This document shows, piece by piece, positions 1 through 7,720 of a DNA stretch of 22,636 bases; the first letter of the stretch is position 1, and each line of letters starts with the position of its first letter. The notes under the pieces are model-generated. The model was not told the DNA's origin and did no database searches. It worked only from the letters and a program-made list of their open reading frames with translations. A program made the translations under genes and the position numbers. Origin of the DNA: Ohtaekwangia sp036503775. GTDB lineage: Bacteria; Bacteroidota; Bacteroidia; Cytophagales; Cyclobacteriaceae. The stretch is taken from NCBI GenBank assembly GCA_036503775.1, contig DASXWH010000150.1, positions 1 through 22,636 on the forward strand, in the 5' to 3' direction.

Positions 1-1204
1 ACCGTGATGCAATGGTTGCGGGCCGTGCCGAAATCAGTATAGTCAGGAGGGAAACTACAGCCATGGTCAGGGCAAAATCAGTCCAAACCATCTTTATAGG
101 ATAGCCTGGGGTAACGGCATTTTCCATACCCATGGAAACCAAACCCGAAGTTTGTTGGATCCAGCAGATAACTCCGCCAATAATAACACCAAAAAGGGCT
201 CCCGATATAGCTATTAAAATGCCTTCATACAGAAAGATGCGTTTGATCAATCCGGGAGATGCACCCATTGCTGTTAAAATTGATATGTCTTTTTTCTTGT
301 CGATCGCCAGCATCATGAGGCTGAAAAAGATATTGATAGAAGCGATACCAAGGAGAAGGGTAAACGTCAGAAAGGTGAAGAGTTTCTCCATTTTCAATAA
401 TCGATAAAGGTCTTTATGCTGCTCTTCCTGATTTAAGACATGAAACGTTTTACCTAATGTTTTCTCTAACGAATTCTTCACATCGGAAATAGCATCATGA
501 TCAGTGACTTTTATCTCCAAGGATGTTCTCTTGTCTCCATAATTCAATAGTTCCTGGCTGAAGTCAAGTGGAACCAGGATATAGTTATCATCAATATTCT
601 GAATGATTGAAAAGACTCCTCCGGGAACAATACTCATGTGAGAATACATGGAGCTGGGATCAACACTAGCACTTTTAACATTTTTGATATAGTAAATCTG
701 CAAGGCAAACATCGGATCCTCCACTGCAAGAGAGAGCGTGTTACTTATTCCCTGGCCTGCAATGGCGTAACGGATATTACCTTTTTTAAGCCGCAACTCA
801 CCCTGCACGATATTTCGTTTTGGTATTCTGTTTTGTTCGAGAAAATTGTCGCTTACTCCTTTCAGGGTTACCACCTGCGTGGCATCGCGGTAGCGAACGT
901 AAGCGTAATCTTCAATCACTTCAGTAACAATGCTTACCCCTGGTGTTTTTTTTATGCTTTGCAGGAGGCTGTCAGAAACAACAAAGGATTTACCTTCAGC
1001 GGCCTCTATTTTTATTTCAGGATCAAAAGCATTATTCAGCGAACGCAACAAATCTTCCAACCCATTAAACACTGACAGGATAATAACCAGTGCAGCCGTG
1101 CTGAACGCAACACCCACCACGGCCAGGAGCGAGATAATGTTTATAAAATTCTTTTTCCGCGTGGAGAAAAGATATCGTCTGGCAATGAAGAGGGAAAGAC
1201 TCAA
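1..1204 (-). CDS. LolC/LolE-FtsX family ABC transporter permease (partial, C-terminus off the left edge)
   Basis: Inner-membrane permease of the MacB/FtsX/LolE type, which in this family works with an ATPase to release lipoproteins from the inner membrane or to move other envelope substrates. I translated it directly from the minus strand: it is open from about 1240 to base 1. It begins SLSLFIARRYLF followed by a KKNFINIIS motif and a first membrane helix (VVGVAFSTAALVIILSVFNG). A large periplasmic domain follows, then a helix pair near residues 275-330 with the MGASPGLIKRIFLYEG coupling region, and a final helix just before the edge. About 401 codons are visible, so only a few residues are missing. 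No ATG fits; the TTG at 1204-1202 places the start exactly where the family usually begins (M-x-L-x-x-FIA+RY). It follows rbfA by 23 bases, probably in one transcript. Family assignment is firm; the lipoprotein role is inferred. Confidence 0.85.
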   Translation of the reverse strand, partial: MSLSLFIARRYLFSTRKKNFINIISLLAVVGVAFSTAALVIILSVFNGLEDLLRSLNNAFDPEIKIEAAEGKSFVVSDSLLQSIKKTPGVSIVTEVIEDYAYVRYRDATQVVTLKGVSDNFLEQNRIPKRNIVQGELRLKKGNIRYAIAGQGISNTLSLAVEDPMFALQIYYIKNVKSASVDPSSMYSHMSIVPGGVFSIIQNIDDNYILVPLDFSQELLNYGDKRTSLEIKVTDHDAISDVKNSLEKTLGKTFHVLNQEEQHKDLYRLLKMEKLFTFLTFTLLLGIASINIFFSLMMLAIDKKKDISILTAMGASPGLIKRIFLYEGILIAISGALFGVIIGGVICWIQQTSGLVSMGMENAVTPGYPIKMVWTDFALTMAVVSLLTILISARPATIASR

Positions 1205-1227
1205 CGGAGGATGGTTTAGATTTTTTG

Positions 1228-1599
1228 CTATTCTTCTTTAGTGTCTGCAGGCGGGATGTTCAGATTTTTTATAAGATCTTCAATGCGCTGTGCATTTTCT
1301 TCCACTTCATCAATATAAAAGATAAGCTCTGGAATAATTCTAACCTGCTTGCCTATTTTTTCACCCAGCGCTCTGCGGATTTCTTTTTTGTGAAGGTTGA
1401 TGTTATCCAATGTTTTCTGTTTGTCTTTTGCAAGCAGCATGCTGATGTAGATTTTGGCAATACCCAGATCTGCGCTGACGCGAACATCGGCTATGGTGAT
1501 AAAAGCGTTATCGAGAAATCCCTTCTTATCCTTCTGAAAGACATCACTGAGTTCCTTTTGTATGAGTTTAGAGTATTTTAACTGGCGTGTTGAAGTCAT
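1228..1599 (-). CDS. rbfA: 30S ribosome-binding factor RbfA
   Basis: Small KH-fold protein that binds the immature 30S subunit and assists 16S rRNA 5'-end maturation. The 123-residue product has the usual length and hallmarks: an N-terminal helix with RQLKYSKLIQKELSDVF, the SADLGIAKIYIS strand (about 42-53), and RIIPELIFYIDE (about 87-98) leading into a final helix. It starts at ATG 1599. The permease gene begins 23 bases after its stop, an arrangement I recognise from other Bacteroidota. The 139 bases upstream, shared with the divergent membrane-protein gene, hold a near match to the Bacteroidota -7 element (TATACTTG on the minus strand, 1633-1626), but no convincing -33 box. Confidence 0.95.
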   Translation of the reverse strand: MTSTRQLKYSKLIQKELSDVFQKDKKGFLDNAFITIADVRVSADLGIAKIYISMLLAKDKQKTLDNINLHKKEIRRALGEKIGKQVRIIPELIFYIDEVEENAQRIEDLIKNLNIPPADTKEE

Positions 1600-1738
1600 G
1601 ATTGTGTGCGTTTATATGCAGGCGGCAAGTATAGGTTATACAGATGCCTCATCCCACCCACAAAGATGAAAAAACACCTGAATCATTTCAATCTTATCTT
1701 TTACTGCCTATTTTTCGCAGTACTAAAGCATTCTGAAC

Positions 1739-3145
1739 TTGTTAAGTTACTTCCGGATCAATGACCCCTATCGCCTGCTTGGCGCATTTGTCATTTTACT
1801 GATAATCAGTATTCCGCGATTAATCGACTATCCAGGTCTTACTTATCCCGAATTAAAGAGCATTTTAATTGGTGAAAAAGTTCATGAAGGACTAAACCTG
1901 TATGATGAGCTCATTGATTCAACCGGACCATTGAATGCTTGGTCACAGGCATTTATTGAATGGATATTTGGGCGGTCCCTTTTAGCACGCCATATTCTTA
2001 CCCTGTTCGCCTTGTTTTTACAGGCTGCATTTCTGGGTATAGTTTTCAGTGAGAAAAAAGCTTTTTCTGAAAACACCTATATACCTTCTCTTATTGTGGT
2101 TATCCTGGCGTGTTTCTCATTTGATATGCTCTCGCTAAGTGCCGAGTTATTAGGTTCTGGAGTTTTGCTTCTTGCTTTGAACAGCATGTTCCGGGAAATG
2201 GAATTCAGGGATCGTCCTGACTCCACTTTTAAAATAGGATTTTACATCAGCCTGGCATCGTTGTTTTTGTTTTCATATGCGATTTTCCTTCCCGGGGCAA
2301 TAATTTTTCTATCCATTTTCACGCGGAGCACCTGGCGTAAATATCTGTTGATGATCATCGGGTTTTTACTCCCTCATTTTCTGTTGATGAGTATCTATTT
2401 TATAAATGATCATCTCTACGCCTTGTGGCAGCACTACTATCTACCAAACTTCTCCTTTGGTGGCATGCGGCAGATGGAGATTAAAGACCTGATGTTTTTA
2501 GGAATCTTTCCGATTTTATACCTTCTCGTGTCTTTCTTCATCCTAAACCGTGAAGCACGATTCACCAAGTATCAGTCACAGCTGGTACAGATCATGTTTT
2601 TCTGGATGCTGTTTTCGCTGATCCAGATATTTTATTCCAAAGAACTCAGACCCCAGAGTTTTATAACCTTACTGCCGGTATTTGCATTTTACATGACCCA
2701 CTTTATTCTGTTAATACGCAGACGAAAATTTGCAGAGATCAGTATCTGGATTTTTTTACTCGGCACCGTTGCCATAGGCTACCTGGCGCAATATGGAAAA
2801 CTTGAATCTATTGGGTATGAGAAACTGATTTTGAGTGATCGTAAGGGCATTGAACGCATCGAAAACAAGAGTGTGCTCTTACTTGATGACGATCTTTCCG
2901 TTTACAAGAGCAACAAACTTGGAAGTGGCTTCCTGAACTGGAATATGTCTGAGGAGATTTTTCGGGAACCTGATACCTATGAAAACGTTGAGGCAGTTTA
3001 TCATTCTTTTAAAAAAGATAAACCAGAAATTATTCTGGACCCTAAAAATTATATGCAAGCTTACCTGAAAAGGATTCCGGAGTTACGCGCTGTTTATCGC
3101 AAAACTGGAGATGGCTTCTATGAGTTAATACAAAATCAGCATTGA
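1739..3145 (+). CDS. Polytopic membrane protein, GT-C glycosyltransferase-like (ArnT/PMT type)
   Basis: The 468-residue protein has an N-terminal helix (about 12-30), then an extracytoplasmic loop with acidic residues (PELKS, YDELIDSTGPLNAW, 36-68), about nine further hydrophobic helices to residue 350, and a soluble C-terminal tail of about 115 residues. The first loop resembles the dolichyl-phosphate-mannose/ArnT-type GT-C fold, where an early acidic residue and a D-x-x-GPL motif precede the second helix. I infer a lipid-linked sugar transferase or a relative of unknown substrate; no enzyme-specific signature is certain. The start is TTG 1739, with no better ATG nearby. TATTTTTC at 1709-1716 with TTTC 19 bases upstream is a degenerate Bacteroidota promoter match. 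The 3' end overlaps convergent rpiB by 10 bases. Confidence 0.7.
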   Translation: MLSYFRINDPYRLLGAFVILLIISIPRLIDYPGLTYPELKSILIGEKVHEGLNLYDELIDSTGPLNAWSQAFIEWIFGRSLLARHILTLFALFLQAAFLGIVFSEKKAFSENTYIPSLIVVILACFSFDMLSLSAELLGSGVLLLALNSMFREMEFRDRPDSTFKIGFYISLASLFLFSYAIFLPGAIIFLSIFTRSTWRKYLLMIIGFLLPHFLLMSIYFINDHLYALWQHYYLPNFSFGGMRQMEIKDLMFLGIFPILYLLVSFFILNREARFTKYQSQLVQIMFFWMLFSLIQIFYSKELRPQSFITLLPVFAFYMTHFILLIRRRKFAEISIWIFLLGTVAIGYLAQYGKLESIGYEKLILSDRKGIERIENKSVLLLDDDLSVYKSNKLGSGFLNWNMSEEIFREPDTYENVEAVYHSFKKDKPEIILDPKNYMQAYLKRIPELRAVYRKTGDGFYELIQNQH

Positions 3146-3564
3146 ATTTTTCCAACCCGTGTGGCGTGACGACCACCTTCGAAAGGAGTCTTTAAAAACC
3201 GGTCAACAATTTTCTCTGCCAGATCAGATGGGATAAAACGAGCCGGGATACAAACGATGTTTGCATCATTGTGCTGGCGAGCCAGTGAGGCGAGTTCTTC
3301 TGTCCAACAGATGGCTGCACGAATACCCTGGTGTTTATTGGCCGTTATGGCAACTCCATTCGCACTGCCGCAAACCAATACGCCTAACTCCGACTGACGG
3401 CTTTCAACTGCATTTGAAACAGGATGGGCAAAGTCAGGATAATCAGCTGAAGCACTACTGTGTGTGCCGAAGTCCTTTACGTCAAACCCGTTTTTTTCCA
3501 GCCAGGTTTTCAGTATTTCTTTGTATTCAAATCCTGCGTGGTCACTGCCAATGGCGATTTTCAT
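3136..3564 (-). CDS. rpiB: Ribose 5-phosphate isomerase B
   Basis: Interconverts ribose 5-phosphate and ribulose 5-phosphate in the non-oxidative pentose phosphate pathway; cytoplasmic. The 142-residue product matches the RpiB/LacAB family length. It shows GSDHAGFE at the N-terminus, the catalytic Cys65 in VCGSANGVAITANK, His98 in ARQHNDAN, and the phosphate-binding arginines in GGRHATRVGKI (Arg132, Arg136). These positions match those known for E. coli RpiB (Cys65, His98). The anion-hole loop reads CGSANG rather than the common CGTGIG; from memory this is a frequent Bacteroidota form. It lies 24 bases after tatC and is probably cotranscribed with it. Its last 10 bases overlap the convergent membrane-protein gene. 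Confidence 0.95.
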   Translation of the reverse strand: MKIAIGSDHAGFEYKEILKTWLEKNGFDVKDFGTHSSASADYPDFAHPVSNAVESRQSELGVLVCGSANGVAITANKHQGIRAAICWTEELASLARQHNDANIVCIPARFIPSDLAEKIVDRFLKTPFEGGRHATRVGKIQC

Positions 3565-3588
3565 AAGGGTGCTTTATAGATTAATACA

Positions 3589-4458
3589 CTATGATGTTGC
3601 TGATTGTTCCCGTAAGCGCTCTTCTTCCTCCTCTTTCTTTTTCTTGCGTTCAACACGAGCCGAAATTAAAATACTGATTTCGAAAAGCATATACAGGGGA
3701 ATAAAAATCAACGTCTGACTCAGGGGATCGGGAGGTGTTATAATGGCAGCAATGATCAGAATCACAACAATAGAATGCTTTCTGTATTGCCTCAGAAATC
3801 TGGGCGTTACCATACCAATCTTAGAGAGAAAATAGATTACAACAGGGAGCTGAAATAACAAGCCCGTACCAAATACAAGGGCAATAACTGTTGTAACGTA
3901 AGAGGTGATATCAAACTGGTTTGTTATCATGTCACTGATCCGGTAATTCACCATGACGTAAACCATCAGGGGTGCGATCACATAATAACCAAACGAAATT
4001 CCACTGATGAAAAGAAAGCTCACCGCACTGACCACACCGGTAGAGTTTTTTCGCTCTTTCAGCCGAAGCCCGGGCTTAATGAACCGCCAGAGTTCCCAAA
4101 CCACATAAGGGAAAGCCAGCACCAATCCCAGTATTAAAGCAGCGACAATGGTAATGGTGAACTGCCCTGTCATGTAGCGGCTTTGTAATTCCAGCTGAAT
4201 GTCCTGGATGCAAAGTAAATCTTCAGTTCCGAGGAAATGCCCCAATTTGCAAAGCGCCCGCCAGGTGAGAAAATCTGATTTGGCCGGAGCAAGAATGATG
4301 TTGTTGAAAACCCATTTTACTTCTACAAAAGCAAAGATCGTAAACACTAAAATGGCAATCACTGAGCGGATAATATGCCAACGCAGTTCTTCCAGATGAT
4401 CCAGGAATGTCATCTCCTTTTCTCCGCTTTCCTCTACTTCGTCCTGATCTAGGGGCAT
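3589..4458 (-). CDS. tatC: Sec-independent protein translocase subunit TatC
   Basis: Six-helix inner-membrane receptor of the twin-arginine export pathway that binds the signal peptide of folded cargo. The 289-residue protein carries the TatC signatures: FLDHLEELRW (18-27), FPYVVWELWRFIKPGL (116-131) followed by KER with the conserved Glu near 135, FGTGLLFQLPVV (196-207), and ITPPDPLSQ with Asp244 (240-248). The first periplasmic loop is long (about 57-97) and holds two cysteines, Cys70 and Cys83. The C-terminus is a charged tail (RKKKKEEEEER). The window contains no tatA gene, so the partner must be elsewhere. It starts at ATG 4458, 17 bases beyond the T-run of the glyA terminator, and rpiB follows. 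Confidence 0.96.
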   Translation of the reverse strand: MPLDQDEVEESGEKEMTFLDHLEELRWHIIRSVIAILVFTIFAFVEVKWVFNNIILAPAKSDFLTWRALCKLGHFLGTEDLLCIQDIQLELQSRYMTGQFTITIVAALILGLVLAFPYVVWELWRFIKPGLRLKERKNSTGVVSAVSFLFISGISFGYYVIAPLMVYVMVNYRISDMITNQFDITSYVTTVIALVFGTGLLFQLPVVIYFLSKIGMVTPRFLRQYRKHSIVVILIIAAIITPPDPLSQTLIFIPLYMLFEISILISARVERKKKKEEEEERLREQSATS

Positions 4459-4475
4459 GTGAAATTATTCGTTAT

Positions 4476-4505
4476 AAAAAACACCTGCCTTTGACGCAGG
4501 TGTTT
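4476..4505 (-). terminator. Intrinsic terminator of glyA
   Basis: A 10-bp perfect stem (4479-4488 with 4496-4505) encloses a 7-base loop. On the minus strand it is followed by a run of at least five T (A-run 4476-4480 on plus). It begins about 20 bases after the glyA stop and ends 17 bases before the tatC ATG. Confidence 0.85.
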
Positions 4506-4524
4506 GATTTAATTGTCGTAAAAA

Positions 4525-5793
4525 TTAATAAAGCGGGAACTTGTCCATCAGTCGGTTCACTTTTTTCTTGACCGCTTTTAAATGCTTGGTATCACCGGGT
4601 TTCTGAAGAGCCTCATCAATAAGCTCGACCACTTTCACCACATCTTTTTCCATCATTCCACGCGTAGTAATGGCGGGTGTTCCAATGCGCATACCGGAAG
4701 TTACCATCGGGGACTGGGTATCAAATGGAACCATGTTTTTGTTGATAGTAATATCAGCCAGTATAAGTGATTCTTCAGCTTGTTTACCGGTAAGGTTCTT
4801 TGATCTCAGGTCAATCAGCATTAAATGATTGTCTGTGCCACCTGAAATGATCTTATAGCCACGATCCAGGAATGCCTGTGCCATAGCTTTGGCATTCTTG
4901 GCTACCTGAACAATGTATTCCATGTACTCATCAGAAAGAGCTTCCTGAAAGGCTATAGCTTTGGCAGCAATAACATGCTCCAGTGGTCCACCCTGTGTTC
5001 CCGGAAATACGCCTGAATCCAAAACTGACGACATCTTCCGCAGTTCACCCTTAGGTGTTTTAAGGCCCCAGGGATTGTCGAAATTCTTACCTACGAGGAT
5101 CATTCCACCACGCGGACCCCGCAGGGTTTTATGTGTGGTAGTAGTTACTACATGGCAATACTCCATGGGGTCATTCAACAAGCCGCGTGCAATAAGCCCT
5201 GCAGGGTGAGAGATGTCTGCCAGGAGAATAGCGCCTACGGCATCGGCAGCTTGTCTTAATTTTTTATAGTCCCAATCACGGCTGTAAGCAGATGCGCCAC
5301 AGATGATCATTTTTGGTTTTTCGCGCTGTGCTGTTTCAATCACTTTATCAAAGTCGATCACACCTGTAGCCTGCTCAACACCATAGAAAAGCGGTTGATA
5401 AAGTTTCCCTGAAAAATTTACGGGAGAGCCATGTGTTAAGTGCCCGCCATGTGAAAGGTCAAAACCCAGTATTTTATCGCCAGGCTTCAGACACGCCAGC
5501 ATAACTGCTGCATTGGCCTGAGCTCCGGAATGGGGCTGAACGTTCGCCCAATCAGCTCCAAACAACTCCTTAGCCCTGTCTATGGCGAGTTGCTCGATCT
5601 CGTCAACCACTTCACATCCGCCATAGTAACGTTTACCGGGAAGGCCTTCTGCATACTTATTGGTGAGTACAGTGCCCATAGCCTTGATCACCTGCATGGA
5701 AGTGAAATTCTCAGAAGCGATCAATTCGATTCCATGTTGCTGGCGTTGTTTTTCCTTTTCAATAAGATCGAAAATGACTTTGTCTTTTTTCAT
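4525..5793 (-). CDS. glyA: Serine hydroxymethyltransferase
   Basis: PLP enzyme that converts serine and tetrahydrofolate to glycine and 5,10-methylene-tetrahydrofolate; the main source of one-carbon units, cytoplasmic. The 422-residue product has ELIASENFTS near the N-terminus, TNKYAEGLPGKRYYGG (44-59), NVQPHSGAQAN (84-94), LADISHPAGL (191-200), and the PLP-lysine motif VVTTTTHKTLRGPRGG with the Schiff-base Lys at 222. Length is typical for the family. It starts at ATG 5793. A perfect TAnnTTTG element lies 27 bases upstream, and a strong hairpin plus T-run follows the stop, so this is probably a single-gene transcript. Confidence 0.97.
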   Translation of the reverse strand: MKKDKVIFDLIEKEKQRQQHGIELIASENFTSMQVIKAMGTVLTNKYAEGLPGKRYYGGCEVVDEIEQLAIDRAKELFGADWANVQPHSGAQANAAVMLACLKPGDKILGFDLSHGGHLTHGSPVNFSGKLYQPLFYGVEQATGVIDFDKVIETAQREKPKMIICGASAYSRDWDYKKLRQAADAVGAILLADISHPAGLIARGLLNDPMEYCHVVTTTTHKTLRGPRGGMILVGKNFDNPWGLKTPKGELRKMSSVLDSGVFPGTQGGPLEHVIAAKAIAFQEALSDEYMEYIVQVAKNAKAMAQAFLDRGYKIISGGTDNHLMLIDLRSKNLTGKQAEESLILADITINKNMVPFDTQSPMVTSGMRIGTPAITTRGMMEKDVVKVVELIDEALQKPGDTKHLKAVKKKVNRLMDKFPLY

Positions 5794-5820
5794 GTGCGGA
5801 TGTGGTTGTTAAAGAAGGCC

Positions 5821-5828
5821 CAAAAATA
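5821..5828 (-). promoter_or_regulatory. Putative -7 element of glyA promoter
   Basis: TATTTTTG on the minus strand is a full match to the Bacteroidota -7 consensus TAnnTTTG, 27 bases before the glyA ATG. I do not see a good TTTG -33 box at the expected 19-21 base spacing, so this is a sequence-only suggestion. The rest of 5829-5997, between glyA and the end of the TPM operon, holds only a small hairpin at 5969-5983. Confidence 0.4.
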
Positions 5829-5968
5829 GGATTCAAATTCTGAATATTCTTGATTTCACTTAGGCCGCCTGGAGAAATTTTTGACGAGGGGAAAATCTGT
5901 AAAACACATAAAGGTCAATCGGGAAAGTGGCTCCTGAACTGCATAACGACTGTCAGGATGCTCTTTTC

Positions 5969-5983
5969 AGCAGGCTTCCTGCT
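5969..5983 (-). terminator. Small stem-loop after the TPM operon (possible weak terminator)
   Basis: AGCAGG and CCTGCT form a perfect 6-bp stem around a 3-base loop, about 15 bases after the stop of the last TPM gene. No T-run follows on the minus strand, so termination is uncertain. Confidence 0.3.
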
Positions 5984-5997
5984 AATAGAATGAGAAT

Positions 5998-6930
5998 TTA
6001 CCAGGAGCCGCTTGAACCGCCACCACTGAAGCCACCGCCACCTCCTGAAAAGCCGCCTCCGCCAGAGGATCCACCACCAAAGGAACCTCCCCCAAACCAT
6101 CCAGATCCGGATGTCCAGCCTTTACCTCCTGATTTTCCCTGGTTCATCTTTGACCCCATACGTTTACCCCAGGGCGTATTATTCAAAATGATTTTCAGAA
6201 TCGGGAAACTTATGACGTAAATACCCAGTGCCGTGAGACCACCGTCAACACCCAAAACGGCCATCGGAAAAGCAGCATAGAACGGGATCAGGAAGGCATA
6301 CATAAACCAGCCTGTACATCCCGGCACAAACAATCCGAGAAATGTGAAAACCCCGAGGATGCCAAAGATGAAAGCACCGATGAGAAGCTTTTCCTTCCAG
6401 CTCATCTCAACAGGCTCAAAAGCACCATCGCTACTTTCAGCTTCTGCATAATATTCATTGCCAATCGCCTGTATAATGGCATCTACTCCGGCCGTTACCC
6501 CTGCATCGTATTCCTGTTCTCTGAAATGGGGTGCTATTTCATTTCGAATAATACGACCGGTCAACGCATCCGTTAATACACCTTCCAATCCCTGTCCAAC
6601 CTCAATACGCATTTTTCGATCGTCAACAGCAATCAACAATAATACACCATTGTCATTATTTGCCTGCCCTAGCTTCCATACATCATGAGCCACACGGATC
6701 GAATACTCTTCAAGTACTTCTCCATCCAGTGAGGGGATGATGAGAACAGCAATCTGGTTGGTGGTTGAGTCTTCATGCAATTTCAGCATTTGTTCAAGCT
6801 GCTCCACCGTTGCAGCAGAAAGAATATGCGCTTCATCATGAACACGGTGGCCCCAGAGTTCAGGAACAGCACGCTGGGCAGATACTGTGAGTGATAGAAA
6901 TGCGAAAAGCAGGGGAACTATTTTTTTCAT
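5998..6930 (-). CDS. TPM-domain (YgcG-type) secreted membrane-anchored protein
   Basis: The 310-residue product starts MKKIVPLLFAFLSLTVSAQ, a clear signal peptide. It continues with a TPM/YgcG domain (about 27-155: VHDEAHILS, NQIAVLIIPSL, NDNGVLLLIAVDDRKMRIEVGQGLEG, LTDAL), two to three hydrophobic helices (about 183-250), and a Gly/Ser-rich tail (about 268-310) ending SSGSW. TPM domains fold as an external alpha/beta domain; their roles in membrane-protein maintenance remain poorly defined. The frame stays open upstream to 7095 but that part overlaps the preceding gene; ATG 6930 gives the signal peptide, so I choose it. It is the last of three TPM genes, 13 bases after the second, and about 60 percent identical by eye to it over the domain. 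No function beyond the family is claimed. Confidence 0.88.
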   Translation of the reverse strand: MKKIVPLLFAFLSLTVSAQRAVPELWGHRVHDEAHILSAATVEQLEQMLKLHEDSTTNQIAVLIIPSLDGEVLEEYSIRVAHDVWKLGQANNDNGVLLLIAVDDRKMRIEVGQGLEGVLTDALTGRIIRNEIAPHFREQEYDAGVTAGVDAIIQAIGNEYYAEAESSDGAFEPVEMSWKEKLLIGAFIFGILGVFTFLGLFVPGCTGWFMYAFLIPFYAAFPMAVLGVDGGLTALGIYVISFPILKIILNNTPWGKRMGSKMNQGKSGGKGWTSGSGWFGGGSFGGGSSGGGGFSGGGGGFSGGGSSGSW

Positions 6931-6943
6931 TTGATAAGAATCT

Positions 6944-7684
6944 TTACCACGAATCGCTTGAGCCGCCACCACCAAAGTCACCACCACCACCAAAGTCTGC
7001 ACCACCGGAATCCCACGAGCCGGAACTTGAGCCGAACCCTCCCATCGGTCCGATCCATCCGGCACCGGAAGACCAGTATCCACCACCCCCTCCACGATTA
7101 TTTCTTCTTCGTGAAATCACGATGATTGCAATGATTATCATGAGCAGCGTGAAAAAAGGTGATCCCTTTCGCTTGGTTCTTTTTTGTGGCGGGTCATCAT
7201 TTTTGTATTCACCTTTAATGGCCTGGATGATGGCTAGCACACCGGCCTTCACCCCTCCATCAAAATCGTTTTGCCTGAAGCGTGGTGCCATTTCATTTCG
7301 GTTAATACGACTGGAGAGTGCATCTGTCAATGTGCCTTCGAGGCCATAACCCGCTTCTATGCGCATCAGATGATCTTGTACGGAAATGAAAAGTAGTGCT
7401 CCGTTATCTTTGTTGTCTTTACCTAATTCCCATTTTTTCTGAGCAACTTCCAATGTGTATTCCTCCATAGGATAGCCTTCCAGGGAGGGAATGATGAGCA
7501 CAGCAATCTGGTTTGATGTAGAGTCGCGTTCAGCTTTAAGTATTTGCTCAAGCTCAGCAATGGCTGCCGGTGAAAGAACATGAGCTTCGTCATGAACCCA
7601 TCGGCCACCATGTTCAGGTATGGCGGGTTGCGCCCAGCCTGCAAGTACTGCCAGCGATAAAAAAAGAGTCAGGTATTTGGTCAT
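6944..7684 (-). CDS. TPM-domain (YgcG-type) secreted membrane-anchored protein, paralogue
   Basis: The 246-residue product has a signal peptide (MTKYLTLFLSLAVLAGWAQ), then a TPM domain (about 29-155: VHDEAHVLSP, NQIAVLIIPSL, KDNGALLFISVQDHLMRIEAGYGLEGTL). One membrane helix follows (about 178-192, FTLLMIIIAIIVIS) and is followed by RRR, and a Gly/Ser/Trp-rich tail ends GGGGSSDSW. It is a clear tandem paralogue of the next gene but has a single helix instead of several. ATG 7684 lies 36 bases after the stop of the first TPM gene. The low-complexity tails of the two paralogues end alike (SSxSW), which suggests a conserved C-terminal feature or recent duplication. Confidence 0.88.
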   Translation of the reverse strand: MTKYLTLFLSLAVLAGWAQPAIPEHGGRWVHDEAHVLSPAAIAELEQILKAERDSTSNQIAVLIIPSLEGYPMEEYTLEVAQKKWELGKDNKDNGALLFISVQDHLMRIEAGYGLEGTLTDALSSRINRNEMAPRFRQNDFDGGVKAGVLAIIQAIKGEYKNDDPPQKRTKRKGSPFFTLLMIIIAIIVISRRRNNRGGGGGYWSSGAGWIGPMGGFGSSSGSWDSGGADFGGGGDFGGGGSSDSW

Positions 7685-7720
7685 GAAACTAAACTTGGCG
7701 GAAATGTCAGCGATATTGAA

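Noticed and set aside
638..1075. Plus-strand frame of 145 residues
   Set aside because: Antisense to the LolC/E-type permease, which reads through uninterrupted with clear family motifs.
5927..6220. Proline-rich open frame on the plus strand
   Set aside because: It is the reverse of the Gly/Ser-rich tail of the TPM gene at 5998-6930; glycine codons read as proline on the other strand.
6931..7095. N-terminal extension of the last TPM gene
   Set aside because: It overlaps the preceding TPM gene's coding tail; ATG 6930 gives a proper signal peptide.
6891..7349. Proline-rich plus-strand frame of 152 residues
   Set aside because: Antisense shadow of the second TPM gene; no signal, domain or promoter.
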